DNA from: Tetrahymena thermophila SB210
Taxonomy: Eukaryota; Ciliophora; Oligohymenophorea; Hymenostomatida; Tetrahymenidae
Reading direction: 5' to 3'
Assembly: GCF_000189635.1 (NCBI RefSeq)
Contig: NW_002476254.1
Coordinates: forward strand, 1-64,000
Length of the DNA: 64,000 nt
The position numbers were made by a program, and so were the translations under genes. The notes beneath the pieces were generated by a model that saw nothing but the letters and a program-made list of their open reading frames with translations, searched no databases and was not told where the DNA came from. This document shows positions 24,171 to 35,382 of this stretch, piece after piece (position 1 is the first letter of the stretch; the number at the start of each line of letters is the position of its first letter).

Positions 24171-26270
24171 ATGAAATTTTTTTTATTATTTTTGGGTGCT
24201 ACTTACTATATACATGACCTTAATTAATGAGGATTTAAGGTATTATTGTAATCTTAAATTTTTATTTTCTTTTAATTTTATTTTTTAATATATATTAATC
24301 AATTTAAATTTTTGAACTTGTTTTAAAAAATTTTTGAGTTTAATATCACAAACTATTTAAAAAACTATATTTAAAAATGTTTTCAAATAATTTCTATTTT
24401 AAACTGACAGTTACTTTTTAAATATTTTTGTAATTGAAATAAAGGAATCATATGTAATAATTAATTGACAAAAAATATTAATGACCTCAATATCTAAATT
24501 AATAGTTATTCAATTAAGATAACTCTTTAATGATGCTTATTAGATATCAATGATCTCTTTCTTAATTATGATTATAATTAGATTTCTTTTAATTCAAAAA
24601 TTGCAATACATACTTTTTATATTTGTTGTTATTGAATGTAGGTGTTCAAAAAACTATTCTTCTTTTTTTAGTTTTGCTTTCTAGCTTATAGTTTAATTTA
24701 TTGAATTTGATTTCTTTTTATTTTAATTAGTATTATTTAAAAAATGTACAATTAAATTAATACATTTTCAAAGTAGTAACTGGTGCTTTTTAAAAAATTA
24801 TTATATTAAAATAAAGTAATCATAAAAAGTTTCTAAATAGATAAAAATCCATTTTTATTTTCAAAAAGTATGAATAATTTTAATCTAAAATCATAGGCAC
24901 ATTGAGTTCAGTTAACTTTTTAATAGTACCTACTTAATATCCATCCATCCATTCTTCTCTTCTTACTAAATTTATTTAATACAATTAAAATTAATTAAAG
25001 ATTTTATTGCATCTACAATTGCTTTTTATTAATTCTATTTTTAAACTGATTTTTTAAATATTTGTATTGAACTGCCTTTGATTATTCAAATAACAAAAAA
25101 CTGTTTGCAATTAAATAAATAATTAATTGGTTTTATAGTTTTTTTACTAAAATAACTTACAGATTAACTTTTTATAAATTGATAAATTGATTTTTATTTT
25201 CAATTAAACTTACTTAAAATATTATATAAATTTAATGATATTTTTAAATAAAATATCACTTTAATAGCATCAATTTGGTATCTATCATCACTTAATGATT
25301 TAATTAGGTTATTTAACTGAAAAAAATAAGGTTTTTATGTATTAGTGTACTGTTATTAAAAAGAAAAATCCTCAATAAAATTCACTTTATTTTTTAATCC
25401 AGTAAATTTTTGTGTTACTTACAAATCATTTTTAAATCGATAAAAGTGAATTTTTATTTATAAAAAATATTGCTTTCTTAAAATTTGTAGTAATAGATAT
25501 AATTAATCTAACTTGATAATAGTACCTATTCTGTATGAATCATCACCTTTATATTTAATTAGTTATTAAATTATTGTTATAAAAAAAATATTCGCAATAA
25601 TATAAATAAATAATCTACCCACAAAAACTAGTTTTGAAATTTAATTAAAGCAGCATATTAATTAAATTATTAACACTTTGCAACTTTTACAATGAAATAA
25701 ATAAATAATTTAATTTGTTTTTATTTACAAAAAGTAATACTGTAGTAACTCAAGTAAAAAAAAATCATCATTAATTCTAGGAATTTGGTTTTTAAAAATT
25801 TATGGAGACAAATTCCATGAGACTGATTTTCTGAAATCTGAAGCTGAGGGCAGAGGTAATAAGGTACTTATCTTAATACAAGAATAGGTGCATTAAACTA
25901 AGTTACTTCTATTGTTGTGCTAATTTTTGTATCCATCCATCCATTAATAGTTAATTTATATAACTATATTGACCTAATAATTTTTTGATTTTATTTAAAA
26001 AAATCCAATAATAAATCAAGCAAAAATGAAAAGTATTTATTATCAAATTACCAAGCTAATTTTTATATATTTTTTAATTATATTTTGTTACTTGTTTTCT
26101 GTTAACTTCTGTACTAGAACATCTTTGCTCGTTTAAATAATTTTATTGAGAAATATAGACAATAAATAAATCATATTTTATATAAATTTTAAATATATGT
26201 ATTATCTTAATCAATAAAATTGTAAGAAATTTAAATTAAGATAACTTTTTAATTTTTCCTACTTGCAATA
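23190..26270 (+). pseudogene. Array of about nine decayed family 5' ends
   Basis: Recognisable copies lie at about 23190-23310, 23605-23700, 23960-24060, 24465-24570, 24835-24960, 25170-25290, 25430-25560, 25860-25950 and 26170-26270. Good examples are 24835-24960 (AAATAGATAAAAATCCATTTTTATTTTC followed by a TAATAGTACCTACTTAATATCCATCC stretch) and 25430-25560. Each keeps the order signal-peptide segment, GTTAAGATAACT-like patch, TAATAGTACCTATT, ATCATCACC. None has an open frame beyond it. Spacing is mostly 260-430 bp. Some copies end in expanded ATCCATCCATCC. Confidence 0.6.
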
Positions 26271-26778
26271 AATAATAGTATTCTAATAAGGTGAGTTAAT
26301 AATTAGTTTCTCTGATTAAAAAGAGCAGCAAGCACTTTTAAAAATATGGTACTAACTATTATCAAAAATATATGTGCTCAATAGAATTCTCTTCAATTTT
26401 TAATTTAGTTTTCTAACATGATAATTGAATAATTTTTTATTTTGAATATTTCTTATTATTTAAAAATGCACACAATTAAATAAATGGGGGAGTTTGAAAA
26501 AATTAATTTTATTTTGAATAACTCCTAAAGTGAGGAATGTCAAATTAGTAAATAAATAAAAAATCAAATTGAATTAACATATATATCATGAGTTTTTTCA
26601 GTTCACAAAAATAAAAACACCAGTTGTAATCCTACCCCCAATCTTTTTATTTGAAAGTTTCAGACTATTTTAATAACTGCTATTTGAATTATTACATAAA
26701 TTTTTAAATGGCATACTGACTTTTTCAAAATTTTAAATAATTTATTATATTAACAATTTTTGTTTTTAAAAAGAAAAA

Positions 26779-29700
26779 ATGAATATTTATTAGCAGCAAT
26801 TATTTCTTATTTTATTATCTAGTATAATAGGTATATTCTGTTAAGATAACTCCTTAATAGTGCCTATCTGGTTTCCATCATCACCTTCTTATTAAATAAG
26901 CTAATAAGATTTTTGCACTACTACAAAAAGCGCCACACTTTTAAGATGTCTCTATCCACCAAACTAAAATTGTTGCTTGGTTTATAGTGACTAATGTGGA
27001 ATATCTATCGTTTGCGCTAATTTAAATAGCTAATCTGCCTCTATATTAAATTAGAATATCAATTTACTTGTTCAAGATATGATGATATAAGCAAATACTT
27101 AAAATTTATGGATTGCTGATTCTACCAATATCTATTTATACACCATCTCATAATAAAATCTTTAAATAAGTTAAACTATGAAAATGGAAAAAGATAAGAA
27201 TGCCGGAACGACAGCTAGTATAAAATAATTTAGCTTTATTAGCAATAGATTATTTTTTAACTGTCAAGGAGGGGTTTTTATTTATGATGTATCGAATATT
27301 AATTAACCTCAACTTGTTTCTGTTATTAAGGCTAATTAAGGTGCATAGCTCATAGAAATTTCACCTTAAATAAATTATATATTTTTGGTGGATGGAACTT
27401 TTAGAATTATAAAGATTACAAATATGGACGACTTTATTCAATCTCCTTAAACACCTATCAAAACATAAGATTAGTGTTCTTTCTCATTTACTTATATATA
27501 TTTAAGCTATATCTTTAATAACTACTTAATTCTCAATTCGCCATCCACTATTATTGCAGGAGCTGATTTAACTGCATTTTTATAAACAGGAAAATGTAGT
27601 GATTTATAGTTTAATAATTATTATTCAAATAATAGTTCATTTACTACTGTTTCTATAACTCAAAATAAAAAATACATATTTCTTAATTAAGCAAATGTCT
27701 ATGTAAATGTAGTAGAGATGAACTATGAACCCATACTATCTGCGAAAATATTTTAAATTATTGAAATTAACAAGTACATTTAATTTCTTACTCTTTCTTA
27801 TGATCTTTCATTTCTAATTATCTCAAACTAAATGACAATAGACTTTTTCTTTATAAAAAGTAACCCTAATTACAACTTTACGCTTCCTAGTATACTTAAT
27901 TTGCCTTCAATAATCTCATATATAGACCCTGTAGTACCTTTAAATCCTGTTCAGCCTTATGATTGCTAGTTTACATCAGCAAAAAAATATCTTATCTATA
28001 CTAAAGGTTCTTATGGAACTTATATCATTTAAGAAGATTAAAATAGCCACTATTTATCAGTAAGTTAAAGTATTAACCCTCCTCCAACTCCTTCTGAAAC
28101 TTTAAGGATGTCAAGAGCTTTTAATAATGATTAAAATCTTTTAATTGGAAGAGGTACAAGTATTTATATATACGATATATCCAATTTATCAGGTCCTATT
28201 TAACTTTCTATGTTAAATTTTGGATTTGTCGGGATCTAATTTCGTCGCTCTTATATTACAAAAGATATGAAATATGCGTTGCTTGCTGGAGATATAAAAG
28301 GTGTTTTAGTCGTTGATATATCTAATTTGAAAAATCCTTTTCTTGTTACTACTATTTATCATAATTTTCCTCGTTTAACAAGTTGCTATTACGTTGATAT
28401 GCCAACAAGTGAAAAATATGCAGTAGCATCATATCTTTCCTTAGGAATCATACTCTACGATTTCACTGATTTTAAGAATCCTAAAATTTTATCTTATTTG
28501 ACTACTTAAAGTGCTCGCTAGACAGTATTTTTCTAAAATTAAAATTTTTTGTTGAAATCTGATCTCTAAGAAGGAATTATGATTGTTAATGTAACTGATG
28601 TTTTGAATCCATAATAAGTATCTACAATAATTTAAGATGCATCTGCTAGGCAGTGTATTTTAGTTTAGAATGATCTGTTTGCTGTATGTACATCTAGTTA
28701 TCTTGGAAATTTATTATTAATAGATCTAAGAGACTTAACAAATCCCAAAATATAATAAAGGTATGATTTTAGAAACAAATAATTAAGTGGATATAATGTG
28801 TGCTTAAGCAGTGATTAGAAAATAATTTATTTAGGCCTAGTTGATTCTATAGTTAGAGTAAGCCTTTATCCTTAAATTTAATTTGAGACGAACTTACTAC
28901 TTCTTTAAAGAGGTTCTACTCAATTAAACAAATTTATAGATTTCTTAAAACCTTTTGAACTTGGTACCTAGGTGAAAGTTACACTTTAATAAGTCAATCC
29001 AGCCAGAAAAGTATTTATTACAGGAGCTAAGTTTTATAATAATTATAAGGTTTAAGATTTACCTTTTTGGGCGACTTTTTCAACAGCTGATTCCTCACTT
29101 ACTCTCTCATTTACAAAACAATCTATAAGTAGTAACAATATCTACTCATAGAATAGTAACGGTACTGACTATTATAACTTTTAGTTTATATTTATTATAA
29201 ATTAATCTATTTTTAATTTTGACTTTATTAATAAAAGCTTAAATATCGATTAAAACTTATCAAATCAAATATTTGTAGATAGTATTTTAGCAGGATTGTT
29301 AGACAATAATTATTATTATTAAGGTCAATCCTTTGAAGCTATAAATTATTATTTTTAGTAAAAATATTAATAAAGTCAAATTTAATTTATATTTTATGTT
29401 CTAAGTAGTAAATTGCTTTACTACTCCATTTAATTAAATGTCTATGACTCTTTAATAGTCAGTATAGATGATATAAATGCAAAACCATATATTTATTCTG
29501 TGAATAATTATATTAATATTGATTTTACTGTGGATATGAAATAGGCAAATTTTATTCCATAAACATATAGTGGAGTTTTGACTTATCTGAGTGATAAAAG
29601 CGATTGGCTGAAAATAGAAGGAGATTTAAATTCAATAAATCTTGTTATATAAAATGGAATTTAATTAGCAAACTTTACAGATGCTTCTAATATCAACATT

Positions 29701-31743
29701 ACTATAACGTTTGATGATACAGTAAATAAACTGATTACCAAAAATATCCATGCATCAAGCAAGAATATAATTAAACTTAATTCTCCGATATTAAATAACC
29801 CAGATCTTTCAATATAAGAAGATTTTGAGAAAAAATTTTCAAAAAAATCTGTAAATATAGAGGATACATTTAGTTACACGTTTAGCTCTTAAATTTTTAT
29901 CAATAAAGATAACAGAAATATTTAATATCAAGCTTTTATGCTTCAAAGTAATGGAAAATATTTACCTTTAACTTAACAAAGTTGGTTATTATTTTAGGCT
30001 TAAGAAAGGACTTTTGTTGGAACAACTAAATCAAATTAGTTTGGATAATCTGTACATTTATTAATCAATGCGACTGATGGATTCACTTATGCCACTACAT
30101 CTTTAGTCTTTTATATTGATTCAATCCCTATCACATACTTAATTATTTTACTTTTCTAAGTACTGAGTCCTATTTTAGGATTAATAGGATTATGGAAATA
30201 TCGTTCACATTTTTATAATTGTGTCTATAAAAGCTCTTATTGCACTACACCAATCTAAATAATTTGTGGGGAAGAAGTTATTATTTAAATTCCATTACTT
30301 GGAAATAAATTAAAAACTGCACAATCACTCTGGAATTCATACTTTAATACTTTAGACAAATCTGTGATTATTAAAGAATTTGACATAGAAAAATAAAAAC
30401 TAGATGCTATATTTGAAAATAAGAATCCCGAACTTAAAGCTTAGCATTAAATTGGAAATGGTGGTATTCTAAATAGCAAACTTTTAAAATTATCAGAGCA
30501 GCAATAATTTTTATATTAAAAATTATCTGCATGTTAAAGCCCAAGTAATTTAAAGAAGAAGTTATACAGAACTTTAAGAAAAAAAACTTAATCAGTTCAT
30601 TTTAACTAAAATGATTAAAGCAAAGATAATAGTAATCAAGTTATAAAAAATGAGTAATAAGATTAGTAAATTCGTTAGTAAAATTTAAAATTGTGTTATT
30701 TCAATTAAGACAATTCTTTGAATTATTCCAAAATTATAATGGAAATTCGTGAATAGTATATTAAGAATCATAAAGTACCTAACAAAAAATTACTTGAATA
30801 GCTGAATGATCCTCTGTCTATGATTTATAGAGCACTAACCGGGTTGGCTTCAATATCTATAGCTAATATTTTACCAGAAAGAATTATATAGCAGTCTATA
30901 GATTATTTAAAAACAGTTGCAAAAAAATAAGGATACTTTGAAAAAGATTGGTATAAACATTACACAATCATTGAGCATCAATTCTCAAGAGTGCATATTG
31001 ATCAATTTCCATTAGTAAAGGTAGATACTGATCATTTATAAAAAGTTTTAAATATTTTATTTTCAAATATAGATCTTAAATAAGAAGAGATAAATAATTT
31101 TTATTAAAAATATTTTCCTTTCATCAAAGATAATTTAATTGCAATAGCTTTGGGCTTCACCTAGGGTGGATAAGGGATTATACCAAAGATAAGAGGGGAA
31201 TGCATTGAAATTAAATCTCATAATATTTAAAACATAAGAACATTTAGACCTTTTATTAAAAAAACATTTTTTTTTTCTAAATTAATATTTAGAAATTAAA
31301 CTTTAGTAGCTAAAGAGTTTTCTAGTATATAAGAAATACCTTCATGGATATAAAGTATAGATCTTGCTAATAATGTAATTTTAATCAAAGGAAGGACACA
31401 ACATAAAGATATTGGTTAATATGTTTTGAATATTTATGATGACAAACATTTTATTTTAAAGTAAATAAAAGTGAATGTTGTTCAAGAAAAGAATCAATAA
31501 AATAACAATACTCAAGAAAAATCTCCTTTAATTTTTTCATAAGAATCAATTTATCGTGATTCAGCTCCGAATTTTATTAAACCTATTCAATTTACAAGCG
31601 AAAAATCTGCTGATGATGATGATGAACTACCTCTAGAATCTATTAAAAATAGTACAAAAAGTCGTTATTTTGGAGATTCTGGTTCATTAAGAAAAAAAAC
31701 TAACTAGTTAAGCCTTAAAAATACAAATATATTGTAATTATGA
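26779..31743 (+). CDS. LVIVD-repeat, cadherin-like single-pass membrane protein, paralog B2
   Basis: This is an intronless frame of 1,654 residues ended by TGA. The start MNIYQQQLFLILLSS is equivalent to the other paralog starts. Domains follow the family order: signal peptide, IWFPSSPS, a Cys-rich patch, LVIVD-type repeats (GVLVVDISNLKNPFLVTT), cadherin-like modules, one membrane span and a Q/N-rich tail. It is closest to B1, including the extended C-terminus (..NILQL). Small family-level changes are seen in the tail, for example a glycine where the others have aspartate in the GFTQDGQGIIP motif, and glutamine in SWIQSIDL. The 3' flank resembles that of B1 for about 80 bp. It is the last member before the single-copy part of the chromosome. 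Confidence 0.9.
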
Positions 31744-32215
31744 TTTTATAATTATATCGAATGAGTTAGCTAGCTGACAGCCCAAAAGAAAAATTAATTT
31801 TATAATATTTTATTCTTAATGTTTATTTCTTTTTTTATTCAAATATTTAAGGTATATGAATATATATTATCAATCAACTTTTGAAAATTAGTTATTAAAT
31901 AAAATATTTATTTTTTGAATATAAAGTTAAAAAATATTTAGAGTTTATAATTTAATCATATGATAAGGCCTTATATTTATTCTAGATTTTTCTTTAATTT
32001 AAGTAATTTTAGATACTTTGCTATTATTTAAGAATAACATTTTTTTAAATTAAAAAAAATTATAAATAGAAAAAATATACAAATAAATTGTATTTATAAT
32101 ATTATTATTTTATCTTTATAAAAAATTAAAAATGAAAAACAAATTTTATTAAAAGTTGTAGAAAGAATTTATTAAGATAAAAAATTATTAAATATTAAAT
32201 AATGTTTAACAACAT

Positions 32216-32331
32216 AAAGTCAAAATTAGGTCTCCAGGTGGGTGAAACTATCTAATTTTGCTCTTTCAAATAACATAAAGAAGCAAAGCATATAAATAAG
32301 TAATGCTTTGTCTTATAGAGGGGATACAGAT
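32216..32331 (+). ncRNA. Candidate two-hairpin RNA, H/ACA snoRNA-like
   Basis: Two strong hairpins lie in tandem. Hairpin 1 pairs AAAG (32216-32219) with CTTT (32263-32266) and CAAAATTAG (32221-32229) with CTAATTTTG (32252-32260), around a less AT-rich loop (GTCTCCAGGTGGGTGAAAC). Hairpin 2 pairs GCAAAGCAT (32283-32291) with ATGCTTTGT (32303-32311), plus flanking AAG/CTT. The hinge contains ATAACA, which fits an H box (ANANNA), and ACAGAT at 32326-32331 fits an ACA box three bases from the end. Against this, the ACA lies about 11 bases past hairpin 2 and no clear guide pocket is seen. Another structured RNA is possible. Confidence 0.35.
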
Positions 32332-32905
32332 AAAAATTAGAATATAATAAATAATAATAAATATAATAATAATAATTGTGATTATTATAAATTATTGGAT
32401 TTGGATTATTTTTATTCTTGATATTTTGTTGCCTTTTGTTGGAAGGACGTGGTTTTTTAATAACAAGGTAAAATATTGAAGTATTTTGGTTGGATCTTTG
32501 GTATAAGTAATTATTTAAATAAATATCTTAACTATTTATTTAAAGTTTAAATTCTTTGAAGGTAGTTAATTACACCATAGCTGATATTATTTAATAAGTT
32601 AAATTTTGCAATAATTGCAGTTTTATTTTTTAATGAGGATTTATAAAGGAATATTGTTATTATTAATGAACCTTTTCTTGGCTTTGTTGGTTTTTATTTG
32701 ATAAATAAAAAGGATAAAATGGTTTGATATTTTATTATACTAAAAATAAATTGACTAGCTTGTTAAATCTTGATTAATCTGAGGATGTGATTTAAAATTA
32801 AAGATTAAGAGATATTAAGATTAAATTAGAAACATGATGAGTCTTTTTGTAACAATAAATATTTATTCAAAAGAGGTTATTAACTGATTAAAGTCAAGAG
32901 TAATG

Positions 32906-32961
32906 TTTTTATTGATTGGTTGGTAGGTTGGTTGGTTGGATTGTTTGTTTGTTTGTTTTTT
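32906..32961. repeat. TTGG/TTTG simple repeat
   Basis: A run of GGTTGG units passes into TTTG units and then a T run. It is simple-sequence DNA inside the G/T-biased region. No function is inferred. Confidence 0.7.
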
Positions 32962-33963
32962 TTATTCATGTTTTATTTACAAAATTGAACTAACATGCGT
33001 ACTGTTAGCTTGTATTTAACATTATTTTGGTTTATAAATAAGTATTTGATTTTGAATTATTCAAGGTATGTTTCATTTCATTCGTGAGTTAGATGTGGTT
33101 CTTAATAGTTCAATAGTAAAGTACAGAATTAATATATATATAATTATTTATTTATTATTTATTTTAGGCTAGTCTAAAGATATTTTATTTAGCAGTTAAT
33201 TTATTAAGTGATTTACAGATAGTTTTTTTAACAGTTCTGGTAAGCTTTTTGGTTTTATTAATTTGATTTTATTTTAGTTATTTATTATAGGTTAGATTAA
33301 TAGATTAAATTATTGATTTTATATATAAAATAAATTATTAATAAATATATTTCTTAGTTCTTATTTTTTACAAAAGATGATGGTGATCATGATGAACAAG
33401 CACATATCTATCCTTTTTATTTAATTCTTATTAAATTAGATGTTTATTACTAGATTGAGGTTAAGATAATCAAGTAATGCATGCAAAGTTTTGGTTTATT
33501 AAATTAGGAAGAAGTTGTTTTTGGTTTTTTGATTTTAAGATTTTTTAAGTTATTAATAGGTTTCTTTATTTTATTTTAATTTTAATTTATCTTGTGATTA
33601 TTATAAATAAATTTAATTATTGGATGATGGTTTGAGGTAGTTATGGTTTAATATTTAAGCTTGATTGATAGCTTGTGTTTTTTATTATTTTTTGTGTTTA
33701 GTTTTTAGGTATTTTTAATGAAAAGTTGTTTTATTTATTTATTTATTTAGAGTTATTTCATGGTTTAATGTTTTTTGGAAGATATTTAAATTAAATGGTG
33801 TTAATTTATAAGATGGTAGTTTGGCTATTAGAATTTATAGTACGGTAATTTATTTATTTGTTTGTTTGTGTTTTAAATTTGGTTTAGATTTTTTTTATTC
33901 TTTAAATTAAGAAATTCAATGTTTTACAAATTGTGAATGAAGGAAGGGAGCACTACTGGTTCT

Positions 33964-35382
33964 TCAGTAGTCAGATTCAAACTTAGAAAGAGAGTTGATG
34001 ATAGGCTACTTTTTGGAGCTGCTTAGCTTAAAGGACTTTAACCAAGGATGTTAGAGAACTTATGTGATGCTATATCTAGTTGAGGGGTTAGGATCCATCA
34101 TGTGGGAGAGGAGGTCAATCATCTAGTCAGCACTTGTTACTTTAGAGAAGTATTAGTAGAACCATTACATTAAATCTTTAATGGAAATTGTTTTGTTCAA
34201 GTATTTGATGTACAAGGGATCATTTAAATCATCTTTGAAAGGAAAGAAGCCACCAACTAAGATTTCATAAAGAGAAAGACCCAAGGCATAAACATCACAC
34301 TTCTTTTGATCGACAATAGTTTAGTTAGCTTCAAGCTATCCGTCAACTAGATAGAGCAACTCAGGTGAAAAGAAACGCTTGTTTTTGCGATTGAAAAACT
34401 CAAAGGATTCTTTATGAGACTAAAATTAGCCTTTCTTTGCATAGCCGAAATCAGCAAGCTTGAAATTATACTTATTTTACTTGATGTTAAATTCAGAAAT
34501 GTATAAATTATCAGGCTTGATGTCATTATGAGCGATATCATACTTGTTATGGAGGAGATAAAGTGCCTCGCCGATTTACTTGGCAAGCACCCTAATCACA
34601 TTCACACAAGTACCAAGTTGCTTTTGAATGATTTCTTCCTTTATCAACTTTTCTAAGTATTCACATTAATTTTCAATTTTTTCTTGGATGTGAGGCTGTT
34701 GATATTCATAGCTTTAAGAACTACAACGTAATTTATGTAATTCTGAGCTGTACATTTGAATATTCTTAAAGTTATTATGTTACCACTTAGAAAGCATATC
34801 CGCATCTCCAAAAGCAGCAAAAGGCATCACAAGGCAAGCACCTTCATTGTATTCTTCAAAGTAATAAGGTTTTAGGATATTTTTGTGTTTAGGGATCATC
34901 TTGCTGACCATGAATTCGTTCAGAAGGAGCTAATATTAGCCTCCTTCCTTTTTAAAGTCACTTTCACTTAAGTTATTAGGCTTAATAACTTCTTTAATGA
35001 CAGACTTCTGCAAATTATTTGTGAGATTGTTTGTAATTTGGTTAGGAGAAGAGGTCCTTTCTTTGCAGCTCGCATTCGACTTCTTGTTTTGGTGGCATTC
35101 AACATCGTCAATGTCTTCATTTTCATTTTTGATACTCTTACTGCACTCTAAGTCATCATCTTCATCATCAGTCTCAAAAAGAGATTCAGATTTAGATGGC
35201 ATAACCACAGAAATAATCTTTGTGGAATCACAATAAAGCTTCTCAATTTTAAAGGCAGTAGCAGATTATTTTTTGACTGAAATGTTTTCGGAAGCCAATC
35301 CAGCATTTATTTCAACAAGAACTTTTTCGAGAACGTATTTTGAGTGTTGCTCGACGCTGATTTATTCCACTTAGTTAGACAT
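33964..35382 (-). CDS. Serine/threonine protein kinase with HND catalytic loop
   Basis: This is a single-exon frame of 472 residues in the ciliate code. The start MSNQVEQISVE lies after an AT-rich leader and the stop is TGA. An N-terminal part of about 60 residues is followed by an acidic, Ser/Asp/Glu-rich insert (about 69-100) and a basic linker. Kinase motifs follow: helix-C glutamate in LLNEFMVSKMIPKHKNIL, catalytic loop HNDIKPDN (285-292, catalytic D287), DFG (311-313), SPE in place of APE (339-341), and DVYALGLSLYEILVGGFFPF. The C-lobe ends with NPSTRYSITQVLQHPWL. The glycine-rich loop is not obvious, and the ATP-binding lysine is uncertain, perhaps in the VVMPSK stretch before the insert. 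HND for HRD and the insert put it among divergent ciliate-expanded kinases; the substrate is unknown. It stands alone, divergent from CFAP57. Confidence 0.88.

Larger units (their letters stand above)
21439..26778. other. Intergenic region A2 to B2: relic B gene and decayed 5' ends
   Basis: This is 5.3 kb without an intact gene. About 450 bp of A-type 3' flank is followed by a relic subtype-B gene (about 21905-23000), a copy of the B-type 3' flank (about 22985-24170), then roughly 2.5 kb of further decayed family 5' ends, and finally about 170 bp of B-type upstream flank. Compared with the 623-bp A1-B1 spacer, about 4.7 kb has been added in the middle. Confidence 0.65.
31744..33963. other. 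Intergenic region B2 to kinase, strongly G/T-biased on the plus strand
   Basis: This is 2.2 kb with no gene I can support. It holds a possible structured RNA (32216-32331). From about 32340 to 33900 the plus strand is rich in T and G and poor in C, with GGTTGG, TTTG and GGATTTGG-type strings, unlike the other spacers. The reverse strand keeps a frame without TGA across much of 33100-33890, but low-complexity A/C-rich DNA gives this by chance when TGA is the only stop, and the translation shows no motif. It could be the long 3' region of the kinase gene. Confidence 0.55.

Noticed and set aside
33100-33890. A long TGA-free frame on the minus strand
   Set aside because: With TGA as the only stop, A/C-rich low-complexity DNA is often open. 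The translation is mostly K, N, Q, T and L without domains, and no start or intron signals fit.
34997-35236. A plus-strand frame of 79 codons opposite the kinase
   Set aside because: It is the antisense shadow of the acidic insert of the kinase gene, with no motif of its own.
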